Position numbers and translations under genes: made by a program
Shown: piece after piece, positions 1-7,831 of the stretch
Layout of the letters: the number at the start of each line of letters is the position of its first letter
How positions within the stretch are numbered: position 1 is the stretch's first letter
NCBI GenBank assembly: GCA_947371275.1
Contig: CANBOV010000019.1
Span: 1-38,239 of the forward strand
Length of the DNA: 38,239 bases
Direction of reading: 5' to 3'
From: Flavobacteriaceae bacterium
GTDB taxonomy: Bacteria > Bacteroidota > Bacteroidia > Flavobacteriales > Flavobacteriaceae
The notes under the pieces: model-generated
The model's database searches: none
What the model saw: the letters and a program-made list of their open reading frames with translations, nothing else
What the model was told of the DNA's origin: nothing

Positions 1-430
1 TGATTTATGTCATCGTTATTGTTAATTTAATACTAAAACTTGCAAAGTAGGTATAGTTCGTAGAAAAAGTGCTTGATCCTTTGCCTGCACTACCCTACTC
101 CATCCTTTGCTATCCGTTTGATTTCCTTACCCCCTTAGTTTTTCCTACAATCGTATTTTTACACTATAGCACTTTGACACTACTTACTCTTTACTGCAAC
201 CTACTTCAAAACCCGCTTATCCCTTTAAGAATCTACTGTTATATCTATGGTAGGGTACCCTTATCCCTAAGTGATCTATGTAGTAAGTATGGAGGAACCA
301 TGAAGGAACCATGGAGCAACCATGAAGGAACCCTTTATTTTTTTGGCTTAGCGAGGTAAGACATTTTGAAATTCTTACAGAATTAAGGGCCTGATTATCA
401 TTTTGGGGCTACTTTGTGCGTAATCAAAAA
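1..430. other. Intergenic region, no convincing gene
   Basis: This stretch of about 430 bases holds no gene I can support. The only open frame of any length on the plus strand would start with GTG at 69. It has a low-complexity hydrophobic composition and no recognisable domain. The region does hold an 11-bp tandem repeat at 294-333, listed separately. The left flank of the window is unknown, so regulatory sequence for a gene to the left cannot be excluded. Confidence 0.6.
294..333. repeat. 11-bp tandem repeat, about 3.6 copies
   Basis: Successive units are GGAACCATGAA, GGAACCATGGA, GCAACCATGAA and a partial GGAACCC. The unit length does not divide by three, and the repeat lies outside any supported gene, so it is an intergenic simple repeat. 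From memory, similar GGAACCATGAA-type runs occur between genes in other flavobacteria, but I could not check this. Confidence 0.8.
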
Positions 431-459
431 AAAAGCCACCTGAAAAACAGGCGGCTTTT
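426..459 (-). terminator. Rho-independent terminator of the LRR T9SS protein gene
   Basis: On the minus strand the stem CAGGCGGC... pairs with GCCACCTG across a 5-base loop, with one imperfect pair, and then runs into a tract of nine T (plus-strand A run at 426-434). It lies about 35 bases after the stop codon of the minus-strand gene ending at 496. Confidence 0.85.
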
Positions 460-495
460 AACCACAATATGTATTAATAAATGCAACTAAATTTA

Positions 496-3400
496 TTATT
501 CTTTAACCATTTTTTCTACTTTGATGCCTTTATCGGTAGTAACTTTTATGAAATAGACGCCGGCGCTTTGGGTGGTGATGTCTAGGATTGTATTGCTTTC
601 ATTGACTAGCTTGGTTTGTAATAGTCTACCCTGCACATCAAATAACTGCACCGAGGATATGGTGTTGTTTGCTTTGATGTTTACTAGGTTATGCGTAGGA
701 TTTGGATACAAGCTAATCGTTGCATCTACTGGGAAACTTGGATTGCTTAACGACTGGAAAACGGTGTTGGCTTCGTTGGTTGTGATTGGGAAGTTATAGT
801 CAAAAAAGATGTCTGCTTGCTTAGCTACCGAGTCGCCTTGCACTAGGGTATCTTTTGATTTGATTTTGATTAAAATATTCCCGTGGCCGCCGGAATCTAA
901 GTTGATGTTTTGGAAAATGAATTCGGCTTTATTATTATTGATTTTTGTCGTTACCGCCGCTGAACTGTTTAGCACTTGTAATGAATTCAAATCATACATA
1001 TTTGAGTCTATTATTTCTTTTACTACGATATTTTCGGCTTGATAGGTTCCTGTATTTTCGAAATTTATCATATAGTGCAGGTACTTCCCTATTTCGCTTG
1101 GAGATACTACTGGCCCTTCCATACATGTAATGTCATTCGGGTCATAGGAACCTACTACGGTTTGGGTATAATTGAAGGTATTATCAGGAACATTCTCGTC
1201 TAAATTATTTGGGCTAATCATGGTCATGAATTGCAATTCATCTCCAATATTGACAGCAGGCGTATCCGTTGGCGCATTGACATGAAACGTTACTTCGATG
1301 CTTCCCGAAGCGAAGGGTAGCAACTGCGGATAAGTAAAATTAATCGAACTAGTCCCTGTTACTGTTACCGGTTGGCTAGAGGATACATATGTTAGTTTCC
1401 CTATATTATAGACCAAGATGATTCCGGAGGTTCCGGGTCCCATGATGGTATTTCCTTTGTTTCTGTACACTAATTTGTATACTGCATTGAATCCCGGGCG
1501 TGCTGGCGTAAGGGGCGCCATTACCATTTCTAAATCATTGTGGGAGCCGTTGGCGGTGATGCAAAAATCTTGCATCGCCGTATTATTATTAGCATCTGTA
1601 AATGGAATGGTTGCTGTAGTAGGCGAGAAATTATACCAGGTTGGGTTTTCAATATCGGGAGTTAAGGTAAAACTACCCGCTTGGGTATAGAACGAATAAT
1701 CTCCAGCGGCATTGGTAAAAGATGCCCCTTGGGTAGTACCGTCGTTAATGTTTACTCTCACATTGGGTTGGATATCATCGGCGGCATCACAACCGTTGTT
1801 GTTGGCATCAAAGGCAAGGTGCCCCGTAATGGTATTGTAATTACCTCCTGGTGTAAACGAACAATACGAATTGACATTTACATTTATTCCTTGTTGGGTC
1901 AAGAAGTAGTTGTGAAAATAGGCCACTTCGTTATCGTCGCAACAAAACTGTTGCAGTACATTGTTGATGAATAGTACGTTGAAATTCGTATAGCAAGAAT
2001 CCACTCCGTTTTTAATGTTCAACCAGTTCATATTACTATTTCCCGAGCAATTGAGACCACACAAAGCACTGTTATGACTTAAGTCAAGCGAAATAAGCGT
2101 ATTGGAACTACAATCTAAATAATAAAGTAATGGCGAGTGAGAGGTATCTAAATAGGTCATTTGATTGGCGGCACAATTTAATGTATTCAAGTTGGGACAA
2201 TCCACGGTATTTACACTATCAATCAGGTTGTATTGACAATTTAACTGTTGCAAGGTACTTAAGCCTGTCAAGTCCAGTGATGTAATTGCATTTGAGTCTA
2301 CAGTAAAAAATTGGATACTATGTAAGTCAGTGGTATAGACGGCCGTAATCTGATTGTTGGACGCTACTAAATCAGTTAAGAGGGTTAGCCCTTGCAGGTT
2401 CAAATCTACCAAATGGTTGTTTTGGCAATGCAAAAACGTCAACAAAGGACAAGTGCTTAAGTCGAGTGACAACAAGTTATTGTACTCACAACTTAAGGAG
2501 GTCAATTGGTGGTTGAAGGCAAGATTTAGATTGGTGAAGGCACAATGGGATGTTGATAGATCTTGTAACAATGGCATAGTGGTTACATTAATACCCGTTG
2601 CTGAAAAATTATAGCCAGTGTTTAGCGAGGTTATATTTACGAATGCTTCTAGTCCTGTGAAATCTCCAATATTGGCTTGGGAAGCGTTTAGCAAGGAAAT
2701 ATTGGCTGCTTCCGTGTATTGAATTTCGCCATCCCCATTGGTATCGATTACTGTAAAATTATGCGTTAGATTTTGTGCGTATTGCGTTGCTCCATCGGCG
2801 GCTAACAAACGGGCCTTGAAATTTGGATCGGGGATGAAAACGATGTTGGGATTGGTGGTGTACAAATAAAAACTAGAAATCAAGGGACATCCACTCGGAT
2901 AGTCTAATCGGAACCAGATAAGTTGGCCACTTGTTGCCGTATAGGTGGTAGGATTTGCAATGGGATTCGTTTGCGCTTGTGCATCGTATTGACTGGTATA
3001 ATATGCAATAGTAGCTCCCGTTTGTCCTGTTAAAATTACACTTTCATTTGTGGTAAGGTTGAACGTAGCTGTACCATCGTAGGGAATATCTTGGACCATA
3101 AGGTTGGATGCTGGGCTTGTTAATTCGGGTCCCGCTTGTATTTGCACCGAAAGGTTATCCGATTGCGGGTTATAACAAAACGCTTCATTTTGACTTGACA
3201 CGCCCACTAATTCATAGGTATACGAATTCGCCACTGATGTATTGATGTAGAGCGATACCGTATTCCCTAAGGAAGCCGTTGCGGTTCCTGCTGCCACTCC
3301 GTTTATGCTGTAATAAAAAGAATAAGGTGGTGCACTATTTTGTGCTTGAAAGGTTATGATGGCTATTTCCCCTTGACAAACCGAAGCGGGTGCTGACATA

Positions 3401-4362
3401 GTCCCGGTTGGCATTGGCACAATTTTTAACACTACATTGGTTGTCGCAAAATTAGCTGGATTGGCATTCTCAAATACTCTGGCATACAGTGTTTCTGTAC
3501 TTACTGTTGAGACATAGGACGTAATAGGCGTTATTGGATTAACATCATTTACGGCGTCAGCAGCTGTTGTATGAAAAGTAACAGTATATAAAGTGGGGTT
3601 TAAATTCCCGAGAATCTCCCCTACTTTCGTTGTTAAATCAAATGTTTCAACAGTATCATTACCGGTGTCACAAATGGAATATACACTGGGGGTGACTAAA
3701 GGAATTCCATCGGATACTATTAGCTGAAAAGAGCCTACTTGGTAGCAGCCTGTACCAGATCCAGCAATTCCTACTCTTACCCCAATGGTTTGCGGATTCA
3801 CATTATTCATGAACGCTGTTGGATTAGGTATAGGGTTGGTCCCTGCTTGCGCTGCGGCAATACTTGGATAATACGTAACAAATGTATCGACTAATCCGAA
3901 ATTAATCTCAGTGTCTTTGGTGGTTAAATCAAAAGTAGTCACACCGTCAAAAGGGCTGTCGCCTGCGTAATAATTGCTTATAACGGGATTAATGATCGGC
4001 ATTGGATTTACCACTAAGGAAAGACCCGAAACAAGAAAATCATTGGGATTGCTATTGTTAACAATCCTAAAATAAACCGTTTGCATCCCAGGATTGATGT
4101 TGTTATAGTTGGCCGTATTTACGATCGGGTTAGTAATCGCTTGGGCCTCAAATTCGGTTTCAAAATAAAGCACCGAATAATCGCCAGTAGGCGTTACTAG
4201 ATTAATGATTTCTTGCGTCTTTGTAGTCAAATCAAACGATGTGAATTGATCTTGATTCTCATCACACATCTGGAGCTGTGTAGGAGAAGGTGAATTGATA
4301 AATGCCATCTGGGCATTTGCGATTGAGGCAAAAAATAGCAGTATATACGTTAGTTTTCTCAT
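496..4362 (-). CDS. T9SS type A sorted surface protein with leucine-rich repeats
   Basis: A secreted protein of 1288 residues. It has an N-terminal signal peptide (MRKLTYILLFFASIANAQ). Residues about 20-510 hold several degenerate modules that share an FDLTTK motif followed by an ITNP/ANP motif. These resemble modules of gliding and adhesin proteins. Residues about 540-830 are a leucine-rich repeat stretch with repeated LxxLxCxxN units, preceded by a TNGDGEIQ calcium-loop-like motif. Residues about 1000-1205 resemble the DUF11/DUF7619-type domain (SYDPNDI, FENTGT, FFDYNFPI). The last 70 residues are a Por secretion (type A) sorting domain (SLYPNPTHN...GVYFIKV). It should be exported through the Sec system and the T9SS and then anchored on, or released from, the cell surface. 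The gene appears monocistronic, with its own terminator downstream. The ligand is unknown. An adhesion role is inference. Confidence 0.88.
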   Translation of the reverse strand: MRKLTYILLFFASIANAQMAFINSPSPTQLQMCDENQDQFTSFDLTTKTQEIINLVTPTGDYSVLYFETEFEAQAITNPIVNTANYNNINPGMQTVYFRIVNNSNPNDFLVSGLSLVVNPMPIINPVISNYYAGDSPFDGVTTFDLTTKDTEINFGLVDTFVTYYPSIAAAQAGTNPIPNPTAFMNNVNPQTIGVRVGIAGSGTGCYQVGSFQLIVSDGIPLVTPSVYSICDTGNDTVETFDLTTKVGEILGNLNPTLYTVTFHTTAADAVNDVNPITPITSYVSTVSTETLYARVFENANPANFATTNVVLKIVPMPTGTMSAPASVCQGEIAIITFQAQNSAPPYSFYYSINGVAAGTATASLGNTVSLYINTSVANSYTYELVGVSSQNEAFCYNPQSDNLSVQIQAGPELTSPASNLMVQDIPYDGTATFNLTTNESVILTGQTGATIAYYTSQYDAQAQTNPIANPTTYTATSGQLIWFRLDYPSGCPLISSFYLYTTNPNIVFIPDPNFKARLLAADGATQYAQNLTHNFTVIDTNGDGEIQYTEAANISLLNASQANIGDFTGLEAFVNITSLNTGYNFSATGINVTTMPLLQDLSTSHCAFTNLNLAFNHQLTSLSCEYNNLLSLDLSTCPLLTFLHCQNNHLVDLNLQGLTLLTDLVASNNQITAVYTTDLHSIQFFTVDSNAITSLDLTGLSTLQQLNCQYNLIDSVNTVDCPNLNTLNCAANQMTYLDTSHSPLLYYLDCSSNTLISLDLSHNSALCGLNCSGNSNMNWLNIKNGVDSCYTNFNVLFINNVLQQFCCDDNEVAYFHNYFLTQQGINVNVNSYCSFTPGGNYNTITGHLAFDANNNGCDAADDIQPNVRVNINDGTTQGASFTNAAGDYSFYTQAGSFTLTPDIENPTWYNFSPTTATIPFTDANNNTAMQDFCITANGSHNDLEMVMAPLTPARPGFNAVYKLVYRNKGNTIMGPGTSGIILVYNIGKLTYVSSSQPVTVTGTSSINFTYPQLLPFASGSIEVTFHVNAPTDTPAVNIGDELQFMTMISPNNLDENVPDNTFNYTQTVVGSYDPNDITCMEGPVVSPSEIGKYLHYMINFENTGTYQAENIVVKEIIDSNMYDLNSLQVLNSSAAVTTKINNNKAEFIFQNINLDSGGHGNILIKIKSKDTLVQGDSVAKQADIFFDYNFPITTNEANTVFQSLSNPSFPVDATISLYPNPTHNLVNIKANNTISSVQLFDVQGRLLQTKLVNESNTILDITTQSAGVYFIKVTTDKGIKVEKMVKE

Positions 4363-4481
4363 AATGGTACTATAATAATGTTCGTTTTTTGATTGATTTT
4401 GATTGCTTTATAAAGGTATATCAGAATTTACTAGTTGGCCTCACTAATTGAGTAAAGCCTTGTTTTCAATTAGAATTCACT

Positions 4482-5249
4482 TCAATTGTTTAATTGTTTG
4501 ATTAAAAGTTCTTGTAAGCGTTCCTTCTTGCGCTGTGATATGGGTAAGTTGCTGCTATCGGCCATGACGACATAGCCTCCATCTTTTTTGATGTAGGACT
4601 TCAAATAAGACAGGTTGATTAAATGTGATTGATGGATGCGTTCGAAGCCGTGTTCGGTCAACAATTCTTCGTATTCTTTTAGTGTTTTGGATATTAACAC
4701 CGGTTTGTTGTTTTTGATGTAAAACTTGGTATAGTTGTCTTCGCTTTCGCAACGGATGATGTCGCTTACTTCAAATAAGTGTATTCCATCCGAATTGGAC
4801 AGGGCGATGCGTTTGAAATTATCTACTTTCTTGCGGATGTTTTCCAGTAGTAAATCGATGTGGGCTACACTATCGTTTTTATCAACTACATTTTTAATCT
4901 TGCCGATTACTTTTTCTAGCTCCTCTGGGTCAACAGGTTTTAGCAAAAAATCCAGAGCACTAAATCGGAAGGCTTTGATGGCGTATTGTTCGTGTGCCGT
5001 TATGAATACGATTTGCGAATTAAGCTTTCCTTTTTTGTTGACTTCTTCCAATAAATCAAAACCCGAGCCGTCTCCTAAGTGAATGTCTAAGAACACCACT
5101 TGAGGCTGCTGCTTCAATAACAATTCGGTTCCCGAGGTGACGCTATCTGCCTCCCCTATTATATTAATATCAGGAGCGTAGCGAGTTAACAGGGTTTTCA
5201 TTCCGTTACGTAAATTATCATCGTCATCTATTAACACTGCTGAAATCAT
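4482..5249 (-). CDS. LytTR-family response regulator
   Basis: A 255-residue two-component response regulator of the LytR/AlgR type. The N-terminal receiver domain (about 1-120) has the acidic cluster D8-D10, the phosphoacceptor D55 in VVFLDIHLGD, T84 in VFITAHE and K104 in FLLKPVD, so it should be phosphorylatable. The C-terminal half (about 148-252) is a LytTR DNA-binding domain (IRCESEDNYTKFYI, FERIHQSHLINLSYL). The natural partner is the LytS-type histidine kinase ending at 5706 on the same strand. The two genes are separated by a plus-strand four-helix-bundle gene. The start codon lies directly beside a TAGTTTT repeat array (5254-5286), so the regulator's own promoter region has been replaced or remodelled by that array. 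The target genes are not visible. Confidence 0.93.
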   Translation of the reverse strand: MISAVLIDDDDNLRNGMKTLLTRYAPDINIIGEADSVTSGTELLLKQQPQVVFLDIHLGDGSGFDLLEEVNKKGKLNSQIVFITAHEQYAIKAFRFSALDFLLKPVDPEELEKVIGKIKNVVDKNDSVAHIDLLLENIRKKVDNFKRIALSNSDGIHLFEVSDIIRCESEDNYTKFYIKNNKPVLISKTLKEYEELLTEHGFERIHQSHLINLSYLKSYIKKDGGYVVMADSSNLPISQRKKERLQELLIKQLNN

Positions 5250-5253
5250 CTTG

Positions 5254-5286
5254 TAGTTTTTAGTTTTTAGTTTTTAGTTTTTAGTT
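5254..5286. repeat. TAGTTTT heptamer array (4.7 copies), left flank of the four-helix-bundle gene
   Basis: Four full tandem TAGTTTT units and a partial fifth lie in the 67 bases between the divergent starts of the response regulator (5249) and the four-helix-bundle gene (5317). The reverse complement of the same unit appears at 5694-5708, on the other side of the small gene. Confidence 0.9.
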
Positions 5287-5294
5287 AAAAATAT

Positions 5295-5302
5295 TAGTTT
5301 TG
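5295..5302 (+). promoter_or_regulatory. -7 promoter box for the four-helix-bundle gene
   Basis: TAGTTTTG is an exact match to the Bacteroidota -7 consensus TAnnTTTG and lies 14 bases before the ATG at 5317. It equals the adjacent TAGTTTT repeat unit plus a G. Confidence 0.6.
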
Positions 5303-5316
5303 TAAAAAAATTCATC

Positions 5317-5673
5317 ATGAAAGAAAGTATTGTAAAAACAAAATCATTAGCTTTTGCTAAGCAATCTATCGATGTATATAAACTATTAACAGAAAATAAA
5401 GAGTTCGTATTATCAAAACAATTTCTACGCTCTTCTACTTCGATAGGAGCCAATGTTTGTGAAGCATTAGCTGGCCAATCAAAAAAAGATTTTATAGCTA
5501 AAATGTCTATCTCTTCCAAAGAAGCTAGAGAAACATTATACTGGATTGAACTATTAGAATATACTAATTTCATAATTTATGATTATACTTCATTAAAAAA
5601 CAATTGTCTTGAAATTGTTAGCATACTAACTGCTATTATTAAAACATCACAAAAAAACTTTCATAGATTGTAA
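5317..5673 (+). CDS. Four-helix-bundle protein (S23/IVP family)
   Basis: A 118-residue, all-helical protein. It carries the family signature around residues 38-85 (LRSSTSIGANVCEAL, then SISSKEARETLYWIELL), which belongs to the four-helix-bundle family first seen as open frames inside 23S rRNA intervening sequences. That family is also related to the Avd accessory proteins of diversity-generating retroelements. The length is typical and the frame is intact. No reverse transcriptase, variable repeat or rRNA is nearby, so this is a solitary copy. It sits on the opposite strand between a histidine kinase and its response regulator, and inverted TAGTTTT arrays flank it on both sides. That placement suggests it came in as a unit. 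Biochemical function is unknown. Nucleic-acid binding is inferred from the relatives only. Confidence 0.9.
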   Translation: MKESIVKTKSLAFAKQSIDVYKLLTENKEFVLSKQFLRSSTSIGANVCEALAGQSKKDFIAKMSISSKEARETLYWIELLEYTNFIIYDYTSLKNNCLEIVSILTAIIKTSQKNFHRL

Positions 5674-5693
5674 CCCACTTAGAATTCAAATCG

Positions 5694-5708
5694 AAAAACT
5701 AAAAACTA
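5694..5708. repeat. Inverted copy of the TAGTTTT heptamer (about 2 units), right flank
   Basis: AAAAACTAAAAACTA is the reverse complement of TAGTTTTTAGTTTTT in the left array at 5254-5286. Its last three bases (CTA at 5706-5708) are the TAG stop codon of the histidine kinase on the minus strand, so the repeat contributes the end of that gene. Confidence 0.85.
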
Positions 5709-7676
5709 TTTTACATATTGGATAGGTAAATATAAAGTTACATTGGTTCCTAGAATTTCTCCTAAATTACTTTTCACTTCATTGATCGTTACGTTGGCTT
5801 TTTTATGGGTTACGGATTCGATCATTTCAAGTCGTTTTTGGGTAATGTCTAGAGCCATTGATTTGTGTGCCACTACTGAATTTTCTTTTTGTGCTTTAGA
5901 CTGTTGAAAACCAATTCCGTTGTCTTCAACAGTACAAAGCAAACTTTCTTTTTCAATTTCAAATCGGATAGCAATAGTTCCCATTTCTTTTTTCGGAATG
6001 ACTCCGTGTATGATGGCATTTTCTACAAAGGGTTGGAGTAACAAGGGAGGCAATGCCATATCATCCTCGATCTCGGTGCTTTTATAGATGCTAAAATTAA
6101 ACTTGTTGTTAAAGCGCAGTTGTTCGAGCTCCAGGTAGTTTTGCAGGCTCTCGATTTCTTTATCAATAGGGATCAAGGACTCTTTTGAGTACTCAAGCGT
6201 TAATCGCATCAACTTGGAGAACTTGGACAAGTATTTAATGGCGGAGTCCGTTCCGTTTTGCACGATAAAGCTGGAGATGGACCCTAGACAATTGAATACG
6301 AAATGCGGATTCATTTGGAGGTGCAGTGCTTTTTGTTCGTATTCAGCTAGTTCTTTTTGCAGCGTTAATGTTTTCTTTAACTGCAAGCGGTTGTAGATTA
6401 GAAACACCATACCGAAAACTAGGAGGATAAATAGAACGACGAATCCGATTTGTTGTTGGTGTCGTTTAGCTTCTTCGTTATAAATCACATCCCTTTTCTC
6501 TTGGTCTTTTTTCTGAAGGGCCTCTTTCTTTTCAAACTCAAAGTTCATTTCGGCGCGGACACTGTTGCGAATGTTTTCTGAATTACTGATGCTGTCTTTG
6601 GCGCTACTGTATAAACGAAAATGGGTTAAGGCCTGTTCGGGTTGGTGCAATTTCGTATAAATATCGCTTAGTCGTTTCTCTGCTACCTGAACTTGGTCTA
6701 GTACCTCCAGTTCTCTTGCTAAGGCTAAGGATTTATTGGTATAGGTGAGCGCCATGCTCCAATTTTCTTTAGCATAATACAATTCCCCAATAAAACAATA
6801 AGTATCTGAAAGTCCGAATTTCTCTTCAATACTATTAAATGCGGCTATTGCTTTATTGTAGGAGTCTAAAGCCTCTTTTGGTTTGTGAATAGCCGCAAAA
6901 TATAACCCAAAATTATTATACAGCTCTCCCAAACCTCTTTGATTGGGGTATTTTTCAAACAGCGTTTCCGCTTTGCAGAAATATTCAAACGCTTTGAGGT
7001 AGCTTTTTTGCTTTAAATAAATAGTCCCAATATTGGTGGTTGTGATACCTACTGTGTTATCCCCTATTTGTTGTTGCGTTTTGAGGCATTTGATGAAATA
7101 GTTTAAGGCTTTAAAATCTTCCCCTTGAGATTTATAGACTACCCCGATGTTATTGTAAATGCGGGCGCATTTCTCTAAATTATGACTTAGTTCGTATATC
7201 TTAACTGCTTTGAGATCGTATTGCAAGGCTTTTGCATAATTGCTTTGTTCGGAAAAAACCACACCCAAACTACCATAGGCTCTTGCTAAGCCGTTTTTGA
7301 TATCGATCGTATCTGTAGTTTCATTTTCCAATGCTGCCTCAAAAACTTCTTGCGCTTTAGAAAAATAGCGCAAGGCTTGTGGATAATCCCCTAAGATTAC
7401 ATTGGCGTTTCCTAAATTAAGAAAGGCATAGCCTTTGGCAGCATTAAACTTAATCTTACTTGCTAAAAGTAAGGCTTGATTACCAAATTGAAGTGTTAGC
7501 TCAGGGTTGGTGGATTTGTATTCATCGGCGATGGCATTGAGGAGTTGGACTTTGTCAATATCATTTTTTGCTTTGGGTAACACCGAAACCAAACTGTCTG
7601 CCTTTTTATTTTGTGCCCACTGCGCTGCTGAAAGGAGCAGCAGTAAATACAGTAAGAACGATTGATTTATTTTCAT
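5706..7676 (-). CDS. LytS-type sensor histidine kinase with TPR repeats
   Basis: A 656-residue sensor kinase from the ATG at 7676. Signal peptide/membrane segment MKINQSFLLYLLLLLSAAQ is followed by about seven tetratricopeptide repeats (residues about 60-350), a transmembrane helix near 411-428, and a LytS-family kinase region (His_kinase plus HATPase). The phosphoacceptor histidine is H458 in LQMNPHFVFN. The N-box is PFVENAIIHG (N553) and the G-box is VEDNGIGF. The TPR part should lie in the periplasm and sense a protein or peptide. The likely target is the LytTR regulator at 4482-5249. An in-frame ATG exists at 7715, but a -7 box lies just after it and the signal peptide begins at 7676, so I chose the shorter form. 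The stop codon lies within the repeat at 5694-5708. Confidence 0.9.
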   Translation of the reverse strand: MKINQSFLLYLLLLLSAAQWAQNKKADSLVSVLPKAKNDIDKVQLLNAIADEYKSTNPELTLQFGNQALLLASKIKFNAAKGYAFLNLGNANVILGDYPQALRYFSKAQEVFEAALENETTDTIDIKNGLARAYGSLGVVFSEQSNYAKALQYDLKAVKIYELSHNLEKCARIYNNIGVVYKSQGEDFKALNYFIKCLKTQQQIGDNTVGITTTNIGTIYLKQKSYLKAFEYFCKAETLFEKYPNQRGLGELYNNFGLYFAAIHKPKEALDSYNKAIAAFNSIEEKFGLSDTYCFIGELYYAKENWSMALTYTNKSLALARELEVLDQVQVAEKRLSDIYTKLHQPEQALTHFRLYSSAKDSISNSENIRNSVRAEMNFEFEKKEALQKKDQEKRDVIYNEEAKRHQQQIGFVVLFILLVFGMVFLIYNRLQLKKTLTLQKELAEYEQKALHLQMNPHFVFNCLGSISSFIVQNGTDSAIKYLSKFSKLMRLTLEYSKESLIPIDKEIESLQNYLELEQLRFNNKFNFSIYKSTEIEDDMALPPLLLQPFVENAIIHGVIPKKEMGTIAIRFEIEKESLLCTVEDNGIGFQQSKAQKENSVVAHKSMALDITQKRLEMIESVTHKKANVTINEVKSNLGEILGTNVTLYLPIQYVK

Positions 7677-7703
7677 AAGAAACAGATTAACTTCTATTCC
7701 TAA

Positions 7704-7711
7704 CAAAAATA
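7704..7711 (-). promoter_or_regulatory. -7 promoter box for the histidine kinase
   Basis: The minus strand reads TATTTTTG, an exact TAnnTTTG match 27 bases before the ATG at 7676. It overlaps the codons just after the alternative ATG at 7715, which argues for the shorter start. No TTG lies at the usual -33 distance. Confidence 0.45.
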
Positions 7712-7778
7712 ACATTTCCTTTTGGGTTAACTAATACAAAATGAGTATTTGGCCCTTTTGAATTAGAATTTAAGGTAC

Positions 7779-7808
7779 AAAAAAAATCCCGAGCTTTCAC
7801 TCGGGATT
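7779..7808 (-). terminator. Rho-independent terminator of sucC
   Basis: A perfect 9-bp stem (AATCCCGAG / CTCGGGATT) with a 6-base loop. On the minus strand it is followed by a T run (plus-strand A run 7779-7786). It lies 23 bases after the sucC stop codon. Confidence 0.93.
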
Positions 7809-7831
7809 CCTATATAAACTAAATTGTTGTC

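Noticed and set aside
69..359. Open frame of 96 codons on the plus strand near the left edge
   Set aside because: It starts with GTG, has a low-complexity composition, lacks a known domain and its C-terminal part is the translated 11-bp repeat. No promoter box precedes it.
5274..5573. Antisense frame over the four-helix-bundle gene
   Set aside because: It mirrors a gene with clear family motifs on the other strand and has no domain of its own.
5317..5673. Diversity-generating retroelement (Avd-like protein)
   Set aside because: No reverse transcriptase, template repeat or variable repeat lies nearby.
5250..5710. CRISPR array or integron-like repeat at the four-helix-bundle gene
   Set aside because: The repeat unit is only 7 bases, without unique spacers, and the copies lie in opposite orientations on each side of a gene.
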